DNA of 64,000 bases from Anthopleura xanthogrammica. Lineage: Eukaryota > Cnidaria > Anthozoa > Actiniaria > Actiniidae. Location: positions 248,001 through 312,000 of the forward strand of contig CAXHSA010000059.1 of the NCBI GenBank assembly GCA_964019055.1, written 5' to 3'. Positions 51,804 to 63,522 of this stretch are shown one piece after another. Made by a program: the position numbers and the translations under genes. Within the stretch, counting starts at the first letter, position 1, and each line of letters opens with the position of its first letter. The notes under the pieces are model-generated. The model saw only the letters and a program-made list of their open reading frames with translations. It did no database searches and was not told the origin of the DNA.

Positions 51804-52395
51804 TTTTGGTGCCCGCGCATGCGCAGCTACAAAGTTAGGCACTTTACGATTTTGGAATTTTTCAATTTTCATCACGTAAATGGATTACTGGCACGATTCC
51901 ACCCATACATGGTCACGTTTATGTTGTGAAAATTCGGCAGTCTTCCCCTAGTTTTGGTGCCCGCGCATGCGCAGCTACAAAGTTAGGCACTTTACGATTT
52001 TGGAATTTGCAAATTTTGATTACGGAAATGGATTGCCGGCACGATTCTACCTATACATGGTCGCGTTTATCTTGTGAAAATTCGGCAGTCTTCCCCTAGT
52101 TTTGGTGCCCCCGCATGCGCAGCTACAAAGATAGGAACTTTACGATTTTGGAATTTTTCAATTTTCATCACGGAAATGGATTATTTGCACGATTCCACCC
52201 ATACATGGTCACGTTTATGTTGTGAAAATTCGGCAGTCTTCCCCTAGTTTTGGTGCCCGCGCATGCGCAGCTACAAAGTTAGGCACTTTACGATTTTGGA
52301 ATTTGCAAATTTTGATTACGGAAATGGATTGCCGGCACGATTCTACCTATACATGGTCGCGTTTATCTTGTGAAAATTCGGCAGTCTTCCCCTAG
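51804..52395 (+). repeat. 2-monomer higher-order repeat (296 bp), two copies
   Basis: Copies are 51804-52099 and 52100-52395. The first monomer has TTTTTCAATTTTCATCACG, CCACCC and TTTATGTTGTG. The second has GCAAATTTTGATTACGG, ATTGCCGG and GGTCGCG. The second copy differs by CCCCCGCATGCG with GATAGGAAC and ATTATTTGCACG in its first monomer. Two GTTGGGC/TTTTAAAATT/GATCATGG monomers follow as a simple duplicate (52544, 52692). Confidence 0.82.
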
Positions 52396-53283
52396 TTTTG
52401 GTGCCCGCGCATGCGCAGCTACAAAGTTAGGCACTTTACGATTTTGGAATTTCTCAATTTTGATCACGGAAATGGATTACTGGCACGATTCCACCCATAC
52501 ATGGTCACGTTTATCTTGTGAAAATTCGGCAGTCTTCCCCTAGTTTTGGTGCCCGCGCATGCGCAGCTACAAAGTTGGGCACTTTACGATTTTAAAATTT
52601 GCCAATTTTGATCATGGAAATGGATTGCTGGCACGATTCCACCCATACATGGTCACGTTTATCTTGTGAAAATTCGGCAGTCTTCCCCTAGTTTTGGTGC
52701 CCGCGCATGCGCAGCTACAAAGTTGGGCACTTTACGATTTTAAAATTTGCCAATTTTGATCATGGAAATGGATTGCTGGCACGATTCTACCTATACATGG
52801 TCACGTTTATCTTGTGAAAATTCGGCAGTCTTCCCCTAGTTTTGGTGCCCGCGCATGCGCAGCTACAAAGTTAGGCACTTTACGATTTTGGAATTTGCCA
52901 ATTTTGATCACGGAAATGGATTGCTGGCACGATTCTACCTATACATGGTCACGTTTATCTTCTGAAAATTCGGCAGTCTTCCCCTAGTTTTGGTGCCCGC
53001 GCATGCGCAGCTACTAAGATAGGCACTTTACGATTTTGGAATTTGCCAATTTTGATCACGGAAATGGATTGCTGGCACGAATCCACCCATACATGGTCAC
53101 GTTTATCTTGTGAAAATTCGGCAGTCTTTCCCTAGTTTTGGTGCCCGCGCATGCGCAGCTACAAAGTTAGGCACTTTACGATTTTGGAATTTGCCAATTT
53201 TCATCTCGGAAATGGATTCCTGGCACGATTCTACCTATACATGGTCACGTTTATCTTGTGAAAATTCGGCAGTCTTCCCCTAG
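52396..53283 (+). repeat. Satellite stretch with one single-monomer duplication
   Basis: Six monomers. Those at 52544-52691 and 52692-52839 are near-identical (GTTGGGC, TTTTAAAATT, TCATGGAAATGG) and differ at CCACCC against CTACCT, an example of a direct one-unit duplication. The rest are near consensus or have CTACTAAGATAGG (52988) and CATCTCGG (53136). Confidence 0.78.
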
Positions 53284-53875
53284 TTTTGGTGCCCGCGCAT
53301 GCGCAGCTACAAAGATAGGCACTTTACGATTTTGGAATTTGCCAATTTTGATCTCGGAAATGGATTGGTGGCACGATTCTACCTATACATGGCCACGTTT
53401 ATCTTCTGAAAATTCGGCAGTCTTCCCCTAGTTTTGGCGCCCGCGCATGCGCAGCTACGAAGTTAGGCACTTTACGATTTTGGAATTTGCCAATTTTGAT
53501 CTCGGAAATGGATTGCTGGCACGATTCTACCTATACATGGTCACGTTTATGTTGTGAAAATTCGGCAGTCTTCCCCTAGTTTTGGTGCCCGCGCATGCGC
53601 AGCTACAAAGATAGGCACTTTACGATTTTGGAATTTGCCAATTTTGATCTCGGAAATGGATTGGTGGCACGATTCTACCTATACATGGCCACGTTTATCT
53701 TGTGAAAATTCGGCAGTCTTCCCCTAGTTTTGGTGCCCGCGCATGCGCAGCTACGAAGTTAGGCACTTTACGATTTTGGAATTTGCCAATTTTGATCTCG
53801 GAAATGGATTGCTGGCACGATTCTACCTATACATGGTCACGTTTATCTTGTGAAAATTCGGCAGTCTTCCCCTAG
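53284..53875 (+). repeat. 2-monomer higher-order repeat (296 bp), two copies
   Basis: Copies are 53284-53579 and 53580-53875. The first monomer has GATAGG, GATCTCGG, GGATTGGTGG and GGCCACG. The second has GCTACGAAG and GATCTCGG. GGATTGGTGG is near 53362 and 53658. Differences include CTTCTGAAAA against CTTGTGAAAA and TTTTGGCGCCCG against TTTTGGTGCCCG. Confidence 0.84.
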
Positions 53876-55059
53876 TTTTGGTGCCCGCGCATGCGCAGCT
53901 ACAAAGTTAGGCACTTTACGATTTTGGAATTTGCCAATTTTGATCACGGAAATGGATTGCTGGCACGATTCTACCTATACATGGTCACGTTTATCTTCTG
54001 AAAATTCGGCAGTCTTCCCCTAGTTGTGGTGCCCGCGCATGCGCAGCTACTAAGATAGGCACTTTACGATTTTGGAATTTGCCAATTTTGATCACGGAAA
54101 TGGATTGCTGGCACGATTCTACCTATACATGGTCACGTTTATGTTGTGAAAATTCGGCAGTCTTCTTCTAGTTTTGGTGCCCGCGCTTGCGCAGCTACAA
54201 AGATAGGCATTTCACGATTTTGGAATTTGCCAATCTTGATCACGGAAATGGATTGCTGGCACGATTGTACTTATACATGGTCACGTTTATCTTGTGAAAA
54301 TTCGGCAGTCTTCCCCTAGTTTTGGTGCCCGCGCATGCGCAGCTACAAAGTTAGGCACTTTACGATTTTGGAATTTGCCAATTTTGATCTCGGAAATGGA
54401 TTTCTGGCACGATTCTACCTATACATGGTCACGTTTATCTTGTGAAAATTCGGCAGTCTTCCCCTAGTTTTGGTGCCCGCGCATGCGCAGCTACAAAGAT
54501 AGGCACTTTACGATTTTGGAATTTGCCAATTTTGATCACGGAAATCGATTGCTGACACGATTCTACCTATACATGGTCACGTTTATCTTGTGAAAATTCG
54601 GCAGTCTTCCCCTAGTTTTGGTGCCCGCGCATGCGCAACTACAAAGTTAGGCACTTTACGATTTTGGAATTTGACAATTTTGAGCAAGGAAATCGATTGC
54701 TGGCACGACTCTACCTATACATGGTCACGTTTATCTTCTGAAAATTCGGCAGTCTTCCCCTAATTTTGGTGCCCGCGCATGCGCAGCTACAAAGATAGGC
54801 ACTTTACAATTTTGGAATTTGCCAATTTTGATCACGGAAATGGATTGCTTGCACGATTCTACCTATACATGGTCACGTTTATCTTGTGAAAATTCGGCAG
54901 TCTTCCCCTAGTTTTGGTGCCCGCGCATGCGCAGCTACAAAGTTAGGCACTTTACGATTTTGGAATTTGCCAATTTTGATCACGGAAATGGATTGCTGGC
55001 ACGATTCTACCTATACATGGTCAAGTTTATCTTGTGAAAATTCGGCAGTCTTCTTCTAG
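53876..55059 (+). repeat. Satellite stretch sharing a segment with 56984-57427
   Basis: Eight monomers in register. Three of them (54468-54911: GAAATCGATTGCTGACACG; GCGCAACTAC with TTGACAATTTTG, CGACTC and CTAATTTTGG; GATAGG) reappear at 56984-57427, 2516 bp (17 units) away. CTTGCGC with GGCATTTCACG and GATTGTACTTAT first appears at 54172 and is the founder type for the blocks that follow. Confidence 0.75.
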
Positions 55060-55947
55060 TTTTGGTGCCCGAGCTTGCGCAGCTACAAAGATAGGCATTT
55101 CACGATTTTGGAATTTGCCAATTTTGATCACGGAAATGGATTGCTGGCACGATTGTACTTATACATGGTCACGTTTATCTTGTGAAAATTCGGCAGTCTT
55201 CCCCTAGTTTTGGTGCCCGCGCATGCGCAGCTACTAAGATAGGCACTTTACGATTTTGGAATTTGCCAATTTTGATCACGGAAATGGATTGCTGGCACGA
55301 TTCTACCTATACATGGTCACGTTTATGTTGTGAAAATTCGGCAGTCTTCTTCTAGTTTTGGTGCCCGCGCTTGCGCAGCTACAAAGATAGGCACTTTACG
55401 ATTATGGAATTTGCCAATTTTGATCACGGAAATGGATTGCTGGCACGATTCTACCTATACATGGTCAAGTTTATCTTGTGAAAATTCGGCAGTCTTCTTC
55501 TAGTTTTGGTGCCCGAGCTTGCGCAGCTACAAAGATAGGCATTTCACGATTTTGGAATTTGCCAATTTTGATCACGGAAATGGATTGCTGGCACGATTGT
55601 ACTTATACATGGTCACGTTTATCTTGTGAAAATTCGGCAGTCTTCCCCTAGTTTTGGTGCCCGCGCATGCGCAGCTACTAAGATAGGCACTTTACGATTT
55701 TGGAATTTGCCAATTTTGATCACGGAAATGGATTGCTGGCACGATTCTACCTATACATGGTCACGTTTATGTTGTGAAAATTCGGCAGTCTTCTTCTAGT
55801 TTTGGTGCCCGCGCTTGCGCAGCTACAAAGATAGGCACTTTACGATTATGGAATTTGCCAATTTTGATCACGGAAATGGATTGCTGGCACGATTCTACCT
55901 ATACATGGTCACGTTTATCTTCTGAAAATTCGGCAGTCTTCCCCTAG
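55060..55947 (+). repeat. 3-monomer higher-order repeat (444 bp), two copies
   Basis: Copies are 55060-55503 and 55504-55947. The order is CCCGAGCTTGCG with GGCATTTCACG and GATTGTACTTAT; CTACTAAGATAGG with TTATGTTGTG and CTTCTTCTAG; CGCTTGCG with CGATTATGG. The third monomers end differently (GGTCAAG, CTTCTTCTAG against GGTCACG, CTTCTGAAAA). A related but altered pair follows at 55948-56243. Confidence 0.85.
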
Positions 55948-56243
55948 TTTTGGTGCCCGCCCATGCGCAGCTACTAAGATAGGCACTTTACGATTTTGGA
56001 ATTTGCCAATTTCGATCACGGAAATGGAATTCTGGCACGATTCTACCTATACATGGTCACGTTTATGTTGTGAAAATTCGGCAGTCTTCTTCTAGTTTTG
56101 GTGCCCGCGCTTGCGCAGCTACAAAGATAGGCATTTCACGATTTTGGAATTTGCCAATTTTGATCACGGAAATGGATTGCTGGCACGATTGTACTTATAC
56201 ATGGTCACGTTTATCTTGTGAAAATTCGGTAGTCTTCCCCTAG

Positions 56244-57131
56244 TTTTGGTGCCCGCGCATGCGCAGCTACAAAGTTAGGCACTTTACGATTTTGGAATTT
56301 GCCAATTTTGATCTCGGAAATGGATTCCTGGCACGATTCTACCTATACATGGTCACGTTTATCTTTTGAAAATTCGGCAGTCTTCCCCTAGTTTTGGTGC
56401 CCGCGCATGCGCAGCTACAAAGTTAGGCACTTTACGATTTTGGAATTTGCCAATTTTCATCTCGGAAATGGATTCCTGGCACGATTCTACCTATACATGG
56501 TCACGTTTACTTTGTGAAAATTCGGCAGTCTTTCCCTAGTTTTGGTGCCCGCGCATGCGCAGCTACAAAGATAGGCACTTTACGATTTTGGAATTTGCCA
56601 ATTTTGATCACGGAAATCGATTGCTGACACGATTCTACCTATACATGGTCACGTTTATCTTGTGAAAATTCGGCAGTCTTCCCCTAGTTTTGGTGCCCGC
56701 GCATGCGCAGCTACAAAGTTAGGCACTTTACGATTTTGGAATTTGCCAATTTTGATCTCGGAAATGGATTCCTGGCACGATTCTACCTATACATGGTCAC
56801 GTTTATCTTTTGAAAATTCGGCAGTCTTCCCCTAGTTTTGGTGCCCGCGCATGCGCAGCTACAAAGTTAGGCACTTTACGATTTTGGAATTTGCCAATTT
56901 TCATCTCGGAAATGGATTCCTGGCACGATTCTACCTATACATGGTCACGTTTACTTTGTGAAAATTCGGCAGTCTTTCCCTAGTTTTGGTGCCCGCGCAT
57001 GCGCAGCTACAAAGTTAGGCACTTTACGATTTTGGAATTTGCCAATTTTGATCACGGAAATCGATTGCTGACACGATTCTACCTATACATGGTCACGTTT
57101 ATCTTGTGAAAATTCGGCAGTCTTCCCCTAG
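56244..57131 (+). repeat. 3-monomer higher-order repeat (444 bp), two copies
   Basis: Copies are 56244-56687 and 56688-57131. The order is GATCTCGG with GATTCCTGG and ATCTTTTGAAAA; CATCTCGG with GATTCCTGG and GTTTACTTTGTG; GAAATCGATTGCTGACACG. GTTTAC is at 56505 and 56949. The third monomer has GATAGG in copy 1 and GTTAGG in copy 2. Confidence 0.86.
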
Positions 57132-57279
57132 TTTTGGTGCCCGCGCATGCGCAACTACAAAGTTAGGCACTTTACGATTTTGGAATTTGACAATTTTGAT
57201 CACGGAAATCGATTGCTGGCACGACTCTACCTATACATGGTCACGTTTATCTTCTGAAAATTCGGCAGTCTTCCCCTAA

Positions 57280-58463
57280 TTTTGGTGCCCGCGCAAGCGC
57301 AGCTACAAAGATAGGCACTTTACGATTTTGGAATTTGCCAATTTTGATCATGGAAATGGATTGCTGGCACGATTCTACCTATACATGGTCACGTTTATCT
57401 TGTGAAAATTCGGCAGTCTTCCCCTAGTTTTGGTGCCCGCGCATGCGCAGCTACAAAGTTAGGCACTTTACGATTTTGGAATTTGCCAATTTTGATCACG
57501 GAAATGGATTGCTGGCACGATTCTACCTATACATGGTCACGTTTATCTTCTGAAAATTCGGCAGTCTTCCCCTAGTTTTGGTGTCCGCGCATGCGCAGCT
57601 ACTAAGATAGGCACTTTACGATTTTGGAATTTGCCAATTTTGATCACGGAAATGGATTGCTGGCACGATTCTACCTATACATGGTCACGTTTATGTTGTG
57701 AAAATTCGGCAGTCTTCTTCTAGTTTTGGTGCCCGCGCTGGCGCAGCTACAAAGATAGGTATTTCACGATTTTGGAATTTGCCAATTTTGATCACGGAAA
57801 TGGATTGCTGGCACGATTGTACTTATACATGGTCACGTTTATCTTGTGCAAATTCGGCAGTCTTCCCCTAGTTTTGGTGCCCGCACATGCGCAGCTACAA
57901 AGTTAGGCACTTTACGATTTTGGAATTTGCCAATTTTGATCATGGAAATGGATTGCTGGCACGATTCTACCTATACATGGTCACGTTTATCTTGTGAAAA
58001 TTCGGCAGTCTTCCCCTAGTTTTGGTGCCCGCGCATGCGCAGCTACAAAGTTAGGCACTTTACGATTTTGGAATTTGCCAATTTTGATCACGGAAATGGA
58101 TTGCTGGCACGATTCTACCTATACATGGTCACGTTTATCTTCTGAAAATTCGGCAGTCTTCCCCTAGTTTTGGTGTCCGCGCATGCGCAGCTACTAAGAT
58201 AGGCACTTTACGATTTTGGAATTTGCCAATTTTGATCACGGAAATGGATTGCTGGCACGATTCTACCTATACATGGTCACGTTTATGTTGTGAAAATTCG
58301 GCAGTCTTCTTCTAGTTTTGGTGCCCGCGCTGGCGCAGCTACAAAGATAGGTATTTCACGATTTTGGAATTTGCCAATTTTGATCACGGAAATGGATTGC
58401 TGGCACGATTGTACTTATACATGGTCACGTTTATCTTGTGCAAATTCGGCAGTCTTCCCCTAG
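57280..58463 (+). repeat. 4-monomer higher-order repeat (592 bp), two copies
   Basis: Copies are 57280-57871 and 57872-58463. The order is TCATGGAAATGG; plain with CTTCTGAAAA; GTGTCCGCGC with CTACTAAGATAGG, TTATGTTGTG and CTTCTTCTAG; GCGCTGGCGCAG with GATAGGTATTTCACG, GATTGTACTTAT and GTGCAAATTC. The first monomer has GCGCAAGCGCAG in copy 1 and GCACATGCGCAG in copy 2. Confidence 0.87.
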
Positions 58464-58612
58464 TTTTGGTGCCCGCACATGCGCAGCTACAAAGTAAGGC
58501 ACTTTACGATTTTGGAATTTGCAAATTTTGATCACGGAAATGGATTGCTGGCACGATTCTACCTATACATGGTCACGTTTTTATTTGTGAAAATTCGGCA
58601 GTCTTCCCCTAG
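58464..58612 (+). repeat. 149-bp monomer (independent +1 unit)
   Basis: This unit reads CACGTTTTTATTTGTG where the consensus has CACGTTTATCTTGTG, one base longer (near 58575-58585). The change is different from the extra T of the 46325 family, so it is a separate event. It also carries GCACATGCGC, GTAAGG and GCAAATTTTG. It lies under 400 bp from the orientation switch. Confidence 0.88.
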
Positions 58613-58908
58613 TTTTGGTGCCCGCGCATGCGCAGCTACAAAGTTAGGCACTTTACGATTTTGGAATTTGCCAATTTTGATCACGGAAATGGATTGCTGG
58701 CACGATTCTACCTATACATGGTGACGTTTATCTTGTGTAAATTCGGCAGTCTTCCCCTAGTTTTGGTGCTCGCGCATGCGCAGCTACAAAGATAGGCACT
58801 TTACGATTTTGGAATTTCTCAATTTTGATCACGGAAATGGATTACTGGCACGATTCCACCAATACATGGTCACGTTTATCTTGTGAAAATTCGGCAGTCT
58901 TCCCCTAG

Positions 58909-59082
58909 TTTTGGTGCCCGCGCATGCGCAGCTACAAAGTTAGGCACTTTACGATTTTGGTATTTGCCAATTTTGATGTATAGGTAGAATCGTGCCAGTA
59001 ATCCATTTCCGTGATCAAAATTGAGAAATTCCTAAATCGTAAAGTGCCTATCTTTGTAGCTGCGCATGCGCGGGCACCAAAA
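58909..59082. other. Orientation switch between the satellite arrays
   Basis: The forward array stops inside a unit at monomer position 69 (...TTTTGAT, ending 58977). The next base belongs to a minus-strand unit entering at monomer position 105 (GTATAGG, from 58978). The two bases AT at 58976-58977 fit either side (forward positions 68-69; reverse 107-106), a 2-bp microhomology. The 36 bases 58978-59013 (positions 105 to 70) have no partner and would form the loop of a fold-back, after which the arms are complementary in general sequence. The arms are not mirror copies: the first 69 paired positions differ at about five sites (GTTAGG against GATAGG, GGTATTTGCC against AGGAATTTCTC), and the next units differ too. 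No target-site duplication or mobile element is seen. Confidence 0.93.
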
Positions 59083-59378
59083 CTAGGGGAAGACTGCCGA
59101 ATTTTCACAAGATAAACGTGACCATGTATAGGTAGAATCGTGCCAGCAATCCATTTCCGTGATCAAAATTGGCAAATTCTAAAATTGTTAAGTGCCTAAC
59201 TTTGTAGCTGCGCATGCGCGGGCACGAAAACTAGGGGAAGACTGCCGAATTTTCACAAGATAAACGTGACCATGTATAGGTAGAATCGTGCGAGCAATCC
59301 ATTTCCGTGTTCAAAATTTGCAAATTCCAAAATCGTAAAGTGCCTAACTTTGTAGCTGCGCATGCGCGGGCACCAAAA

Positions 59379-60266
59379 CTAGGGGAAGACTGCCGAATTT
59401 TCACAAGATAAACGTGACCATGTATAGGTAGAATCGTGCCAGCAATCCATTACCGTGATCAAAATTGGCAAATTCCAAAATCGTAGAGTGCCTAACTTTG
59501 TAGCTGCGCATGCGCGGGCACCAAAACTAGTGGAAGACTGCCGAATTTTCACAAGATAAACGTGACCATGTATAGGTAGAATCGTGCCAGCAATCCATTT
59601 GCGTGATCAAAATTGGCAAATTCCAAAATCGTAAAGTGCCTTACTTTGTAGCTGCGCATGCGCGGGCACCAAAACTAGGGGAAGACTGCCGAATTTTCAC
59701 AAGATAAACGTGACCATGTATGGGTGGAATCGTGCCAGTAATCCATTACCGTGATCAAAATTGGCAAATTCCAAAATCGTAGAGTGCCTAACTTTGTAGC
59801 TGCGCATGCGCGGGCACCAAAACTAGTGGAAGACTGCCGAATTTTCACAAGATAAACGTGACCATGTATAGGTAGAATCGTGCCAGCAATCCATTTGCGT
59901 GATCAAAATTGGCAAATTCCAAAATCGTAAAGTGCCTTACTTTGTAGCTGCGCATGCGCGGGCACCAAAACTAGGGGAAGACTGCCGAATTTTCACAAGA
60001 TAAACGTGACCATGTATGGGTGGAATCGTGCCAGTAATCCATTTCCGTGATCAAAATTGGCAAATTCCAAAATCGTAAAGTGCCTTACTTTGTAGCTGCG
60101 CATGCGCGGGCACCAAAACTAGTGGAAGACTGCCGAATTTTCACAAGATAAACGTGACCATGTATAGGTAGAATCGTGCCAGCAATCCATTTCCGTGATC
60201 AAAATTGGCAAATTCCAAAATCGTAAAGAGCCTTACTTTGTAGCTGCGCATGCGCGGGCACCAAAA
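59379..60266 (-). repeat. 2-monomer higher-order repeat (296 bp), three copies, inverted array
   Basis: Copies are 59379-59674, 59675-59970 and 59971-60266. Read on the plus strand, the first monomer of each pair has CATTACCGTG and TAGAGTGCC (the third pair has CATTTCCGTG and TAAAGTGCC), and the second begins CTAGTGGAAG and ends with GCCTTACTTTG. ATTTGCGTG is in the second monomer of pairs 1 and 2 only. TGGGTGGAATCG opens pairs 2 and 3, so the pairs are not fully homogenised. Confidence 0.8.
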
Positions 60267-61450
60267 CTAGGGGAAGACTGCCGAATTTTCACAAGATAAA
60301 CGTGACCATGTATAGGTAGAATCGTGCCAGCAATCCATTTCCGTGATCAAAATTGGCAAATTCCAAATTCGTAAAGTGCCTAACTTTGTAGCTGCGCATG
60401 CGCGGGCACGAAAACTAGGGGAAGACTGCCGAATTTTCACAAGATAAACGTGACCATGTATAGGTAGAATCGTGCCAGCAATCCATTTTCGTGCTCAAAA
60501 TTGGCAAATTCCAAAATCGTAAAGTGCCTAACTTTGTAGCTGCGCATACGCGGGCACAAAAACTAGGGGAAGACTGCCGAATTTTCACAAGATAAACGTG
60601 ACCATGTATAGGTAGAATCGTGCCAGCAATCCATTTCCGTGATCAAAATTGGCAAATTCCAAAATCGTAGAGTGCCTAACTTTGTAGCTGCGCATGCGCG
60701 GGCACCAAAACTAGGGGAAGACTGCCGAATTTTCACAAGATAAACGTGACCATGTATAGGTAAAATCGTGCCAGTAATCCATTTCCGTGATCAAAATTGG
60801 CAAATTCCAGAATCGTAAAGTGCCTAACTTTGTAGCTGCGCATGCGCGGGCACCAAAACTAGGGGAAGACTGCCGAATTTTCACAAGATAAACGTGACCA
60901 TATATAGGTAGAATCGTGCCAGCAATCCATTTCCGTGATGAAAATTGGCAAATTCCAAAATCGTAATGTGCCTAACTTTGTAGCTGCACATGCGCGGGCA
61001 CCAAAACTAGGGGAAGACTGCCGAATTTTCACAAGATAAACGTGACCATGTATAGGTAGAATCCTGCCAGCAATCCATTTTCGTGATCAAAATTGGCAAA
61101 TTCCAAAATCGTAAAGTGCCTAACTTTGTAGCTGCGCATGCGCGGGCACCAAAACTAGGGGAAGACTGCCGAATTTTCACAAGATAAACGTGACCATGTA
61201 TAGTTAGAATCGTGCCAGCAATCCATTTCCGTGATCAAAATTGGCAAATTCCAAAATCGTAAAGTGCCTAACTTTGTAGCTGCGCATGCGCGGGCACCAA
61301 AACTAGGGGAAGACTGCCGAATTTTCACAACATAAACGTGACCATGTACAGGTAGAATCGTGCCAGCAATCCATTTCCGTGATCAAAATTGGCAAATTCC
61401 AAAATCGTAAAGTGCCTAACTTTGTAGCTGCACATGCGCGGGCACCAAAA
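60267..61450 (-). repeat. Inverted-array stretch without clear higher-order structure
   Basis: Eight minus-strand monomers near the consensus, with private changes such as CAAATTCGTAAAG (near 60364), GCGCATACGCGG and CACAAAAACTAG (60541-60566), ATATATAGG (near 60901), GTAATGTGCC (near 60963) and CACAACATAAACG (near 61326). No repeating block is seen. Confidence 0.75.
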
Positions 61451-63522
61451 CTAGGGGAAGACTGCCGAATTTTCACAAGATAAACGTGACCATGTATAGG
61501 TAGAATCGTGCCAGCAATCCATTTCCGTGATCAAAATTGGCAAATTCCAAAATCGTAAAGTGCCTAACTTTGTAGCTGCGCATGCGCGGGCACCAAAACT
61601 AGGGGAAGACTACCGAATTTTCACAAGATAAACGTGACCATGTATAGGTAGAATCGTGCCAGCAATCCATTTCCGTGATCAAAATTGGCAAATTCCAAAA
61701 TCGTAAAGCGCCTATCTTTGGAGCTGCGCATGCGCGGGCACCAAAACTAGGGAAAGACTGCCGAATTTTCAAAAGATAAACGTGACCATGTATAGGTAAA
61801 ATCCTGCCAGTAATCCATTTCCGTGATCAAAATTGGCAAATTCCAAAATCGTAAAGTGCCTATCTTTGTAGCTGCGCCTGCGCGGGCACCAAAACTAGGG
61901 GAAGACTGCCGAGTTTTCACAAGATAAACGTGACCATGTATAGGTAGAATCGTGCCAGCAATCCATTTCCGTGATCAAAATTGGCAAATTCCAAAATCGT
62001 AAAGTGCCTAACTTTGTAGCTGCACATGCGCGGGCACCAAAACTAGGGGAAGACTGCCGAATTTTCACAAGATAAACGTGACCATGTATAGGTAGAATCG
62101 TGCCAGCAATCCATTTCCGTGATCAAAATTGGCAAATTCCAAAATCGTAAAGTGCCTAACTTTGTAGCTGCGCATGCGCGGGCACCAAAACTAGGGGAAG
62201 ACTACCGAATTTTCACAAGATAAACGTCACCATGTATAGGTAGAATCGTGCCAGCAATCCATTTCCGTGATCAAAATTGGCAAATTCCAAAATCGTAAAG
62301 CGCCTATCTTTGGAGCTGCGCATGTGCGGGCACCAAAACTAGGGAAAGACTGCCGAATTTTCAAAAGATAAACGTGACCATGTATAGGTAAAATCCTGCC
62401 AGTAATCTATTTCCGTGATCAAAATTGGCAAATTCCAAAATCGTAAAGTGCCTATCTTTGTAGCTGCGCCTGCGCGGGCACCAAAACTAGGGGAAGACTG
62501 CCGAGTTTTCACAAGATAAACGTGACCATGTATAGGTAGAATCGTGCCAGCAATCCATTTCCGTGATCAAAATTGGCAAATTCCAAAATCGTAAAGTGCC
62601 TAACTTTGTAGCTGCACATGCGCGGGCACCAAAACTAGGGGAAGACTGCCGAATTTTCACAAGATAAACGTGACCATGTATAGGTAGAATCGTGCCAGCA
62701 ATCCATTTCCGTGATCAAAATTGGCAAATTCCAAAATCGTAAAGTGCCTAACTTTGTAGCTGCGCATGCGCGGGCACCAAAACTAGGGGAAGACTAACGA
62801 ATTTTCACAAGATAAACGTGACCATGTATAGGTAGAATCGTGCCAGCAATCCATTTCCGTGATCAAAATTGGCAAATTCCAAAATCGTAAAGCGCCTATC
62901 TTTGTAGCTGCGCATGCGCGGGCACCAAAACTAGGGAAAGACTGCCGAATTTTCAAAAGATAAACGTGACCATGTATAGGTAAAATACTGCCAGTAATCC
63001 ATTTCCGTGATCAAAATTGGCAAATTCCAAAATCGTAAAGTGCCTAACTTTGTAGCTGCACATGCGCGGGCACCAAAACTAGGGGAAGACTGCCGAATTT
63101 TCACAAGATAAACGTGACCATGTATAGGTAGAATCGTGCCAGCAATCCCTTTCCGTGATCAAAATTGGCAAATTCCAAAATCGTAAAGTGCCTAACTTTG
63201 TAGCTGCGCATGCGCGGGCACCAAAACTAGGGGAAGACTAACGAATTTTCACAAGATAAACGTGACCATGTATAGGTAGAATCGTGCCAGCAATCCATTT
63301 CCGTGATCAAAATTGGCAAATTCCAAAATCGTAAAGCGCCTATCTTTGTAGCTGCGCATGCGCGGGCACCAAAACTAGGGAAAGACTGCCGAATTTTCAA
63401 AAGATAAACGTGACCATGTATAGGTAAAATCCTGCCAGTAATCCATTTCCGTGATCAAAATTGGCAAATTCCAAAATAGTAAAGTGCCTAACTTTGTAGC
63501 TGCGCATGCGCGGGCACCAAAA
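61451..63522 (-). repeat. Higher-order repeat with 4,4,3,3 monomers, inverted array
   Basis: Units are 61451-62042, 62043-62634 (592 bp each), 62635-63078 and 63079-63522 (444 bp each). On the plus strand the four-monomer order is plain; GACTACCG with AAAGCGCCTATC; GGGAAAGACTG with CAAAAGATAAACG and GTAAAATCCTGCC; CCGAGTTTTC with GCTGCACATGCG. The last two units lack the CCGAGTTTTC monomer and have GACTAACG. In the first of them (62635-63078) GCTGCACATGCG now sits at the end of the GGGAAAG monomer, as expected if the third and fourth monomers recombined. AAAGCGCC recurs at spacings of 592, 592 and 444 bp. Confidence 0.87.

Larger units (their letters stand above)
1..58977 (+). repeat. 148-bp satellite, forward tandem array
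   Basis: Head-to-tail copies of one 148-bp unit fill this interval with no other sequence between them. The TTTTGGTGCC box recurs at 1, 149, 297, 445 and so on, and falls at exactly 1+148n up to 46325. Four units of 149 bp then shift the register by four in total. There are 398 full units and a final 69-bp partial unit. Neighbouring units usually differ by a few substitutions, and variants recur at regular multiples of 148 bp, showing higher-order repeats. No reading frame stays open because 148 is not divisible by 3 and each unit carries stops in several frames. Satellites of this kind typically form constitutive heterochromatin. A centromeric role is possible but not shown. The array continues upstream of the window. 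Confidence 0.98.

Noticed and set aside
58978..59082. Transposon insertion at the orientation switch
   Set aside because: No foreign sequence, terminal repeat or target-site duplication is present; satellite joins satellite directly.
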